This document shows, piece by piece, positions 38,864 to 38,960 of a stretch of 38,960 nucleotides of DNA. How positions within the stretch are numbered: the stretch's first letter is position 1; every line of letters begins with the position of its first letter. Below the pieces are notes generated by a model. It was not told the DNA's origin, did no database searches, and saw nothing but the letters and a program-made list of their open reading frames with translations. This DNA comes from an uncultured Chthonomonas sp. Its GTDB lineage: Bacteria; Armatimonadota; Chthonomonadetes; Chthonomonadales; Chthonomonadaceae. Location: contig CAIONQ010000142.1 of NCBI GenBank assembly GCA_903859705.1, positions 1 through 38,960 on the forward strand, in the 5' to 3' direction. Made by a program: the position numbers and the translations under genes.

Positions 38864-38960
38864 ATGCCATCCCATGATTCTCCATTGTGCGTGTCGACCA
38901 AGAAACTCACAGGAGAACAAGAGATGGCGATGGATATTTCGACAGATGCGGTTAAAGACC
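38864..38960 (+). CDS. 5' end of an unidentified gene, cut by the window edge
   Basis: An open frame from ATG 38864 to the window end, 32 codons visible (MPSHDSPLCVSTKKLTGEQE...). GAGGA at 38852-38856 lies 7 nt before the ATG. The visible part is hydrophilic with no signal peptide. Too short to identify; a second ATG (38924) after GGAGAACAAGAG is also possible. Confidence 0.45.
   Translation, partial: MPSHDSPLCVSTKKLTGEQEMAMDISTDAVKD

Noticed and set aside
1-38960. tRNA, rRNA, CRISPR arrays, insertion sequences or attachment sites
   Set aside because: No cloverleaf-type TTC-arm sequences, no regularly spaced long repeats, no transposase or integrase frames and no flanking duplications were seen; a tRNAscan-SE and ISfinder search would confirm.

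Overview
The window looks like chromosomal DNA of a diderm, free-living heterotroph with mid-range GC. The gene set is typical of Armatimonadota: a PEP-CTERM protein, two DUF2961/GH172 proteins, a DUF4091 protein, an ankyrin-toroid fusion with a CxxCH motif, TrmFO, and an ECF sigma factor beside bactofilin-like and DUF4097 envelope proteins. The phylum is inferred from gene content only; Planctomycetota or Verrucomicrobiota-like lineages remain possible. I see no tRNA, rRNA, CRISPR array, transposase or phage module.

Layout. 1-8.6 kb: a PEP-CTERM protein without a signal peptide, three membrane-anchored TPR proteins of one design, a diacylglycerol-kinase-like enzyme, a 40-aa membrane protein, and two unusually long non-coding gaps (about 1.26 and 1.19 kb). 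8.6-14.5 kb: a minus-strand, translationally coupled operon for glycan breakdown (two GH172-like proteins, a secreted beta-propeller protein, a GNAT). 14.7-16 kb: a Y-family polymerase. 16-19.9 kb: ECF sigma factor, zinc-finger anti-sigma, bactofilin-like membrane protein and DUF4097 lipoprotein, with a sigma-W-like promoter in front. 20-25.1 kb: heptose-phosphate-type kinase, trmFO, a cyclase-family hydrolase, then an operon of two paralogous 55-aa membrane proteins, a HIT protein and a family 4 uracil-DNA glycosylase. 25.2-38.96 kb: DUF4091 and S9 peptidase (divergent), VOC proteins, a small basic secreted protein, a tandem GNAT, a triple YbjQ protein, a divergent NmrA reductase/HxlR pair followed by a degenerate alpha/beta hydrolase, the ankyrin-CxxCH-toroid fusion, another GNAT, and the 5' end of one more gene.

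The best candidate for something undescribed is regulatory. Four places in the two long gaps carry pairs of GTCAC-core heptamers repeated every 11 bp (7+4+7, as in a Pho box). In each, a -10-like hexamer begins exactly 10 nt after the second heptamer. One points at the diacylglycerol-kinase gene, one points towards the third TPR gene, and two drive into DNA with no convincing gene, where hairpins with G-U pairs on the plus strand suggest untranslated RNA. I infer a PhoB/OmpR-type regulon linking a lipid kinase, periplasmic TPR proteins and one or more small RNAs. No response regulator gene is visible here, so the regulator is unknown.

Several annotated starts are GTG or TTG with good Shine-Dalgarno sequences; for other genes I chose an internal ATG over the longest open frame because of its Shine-Dalgarno site or signal peptide.
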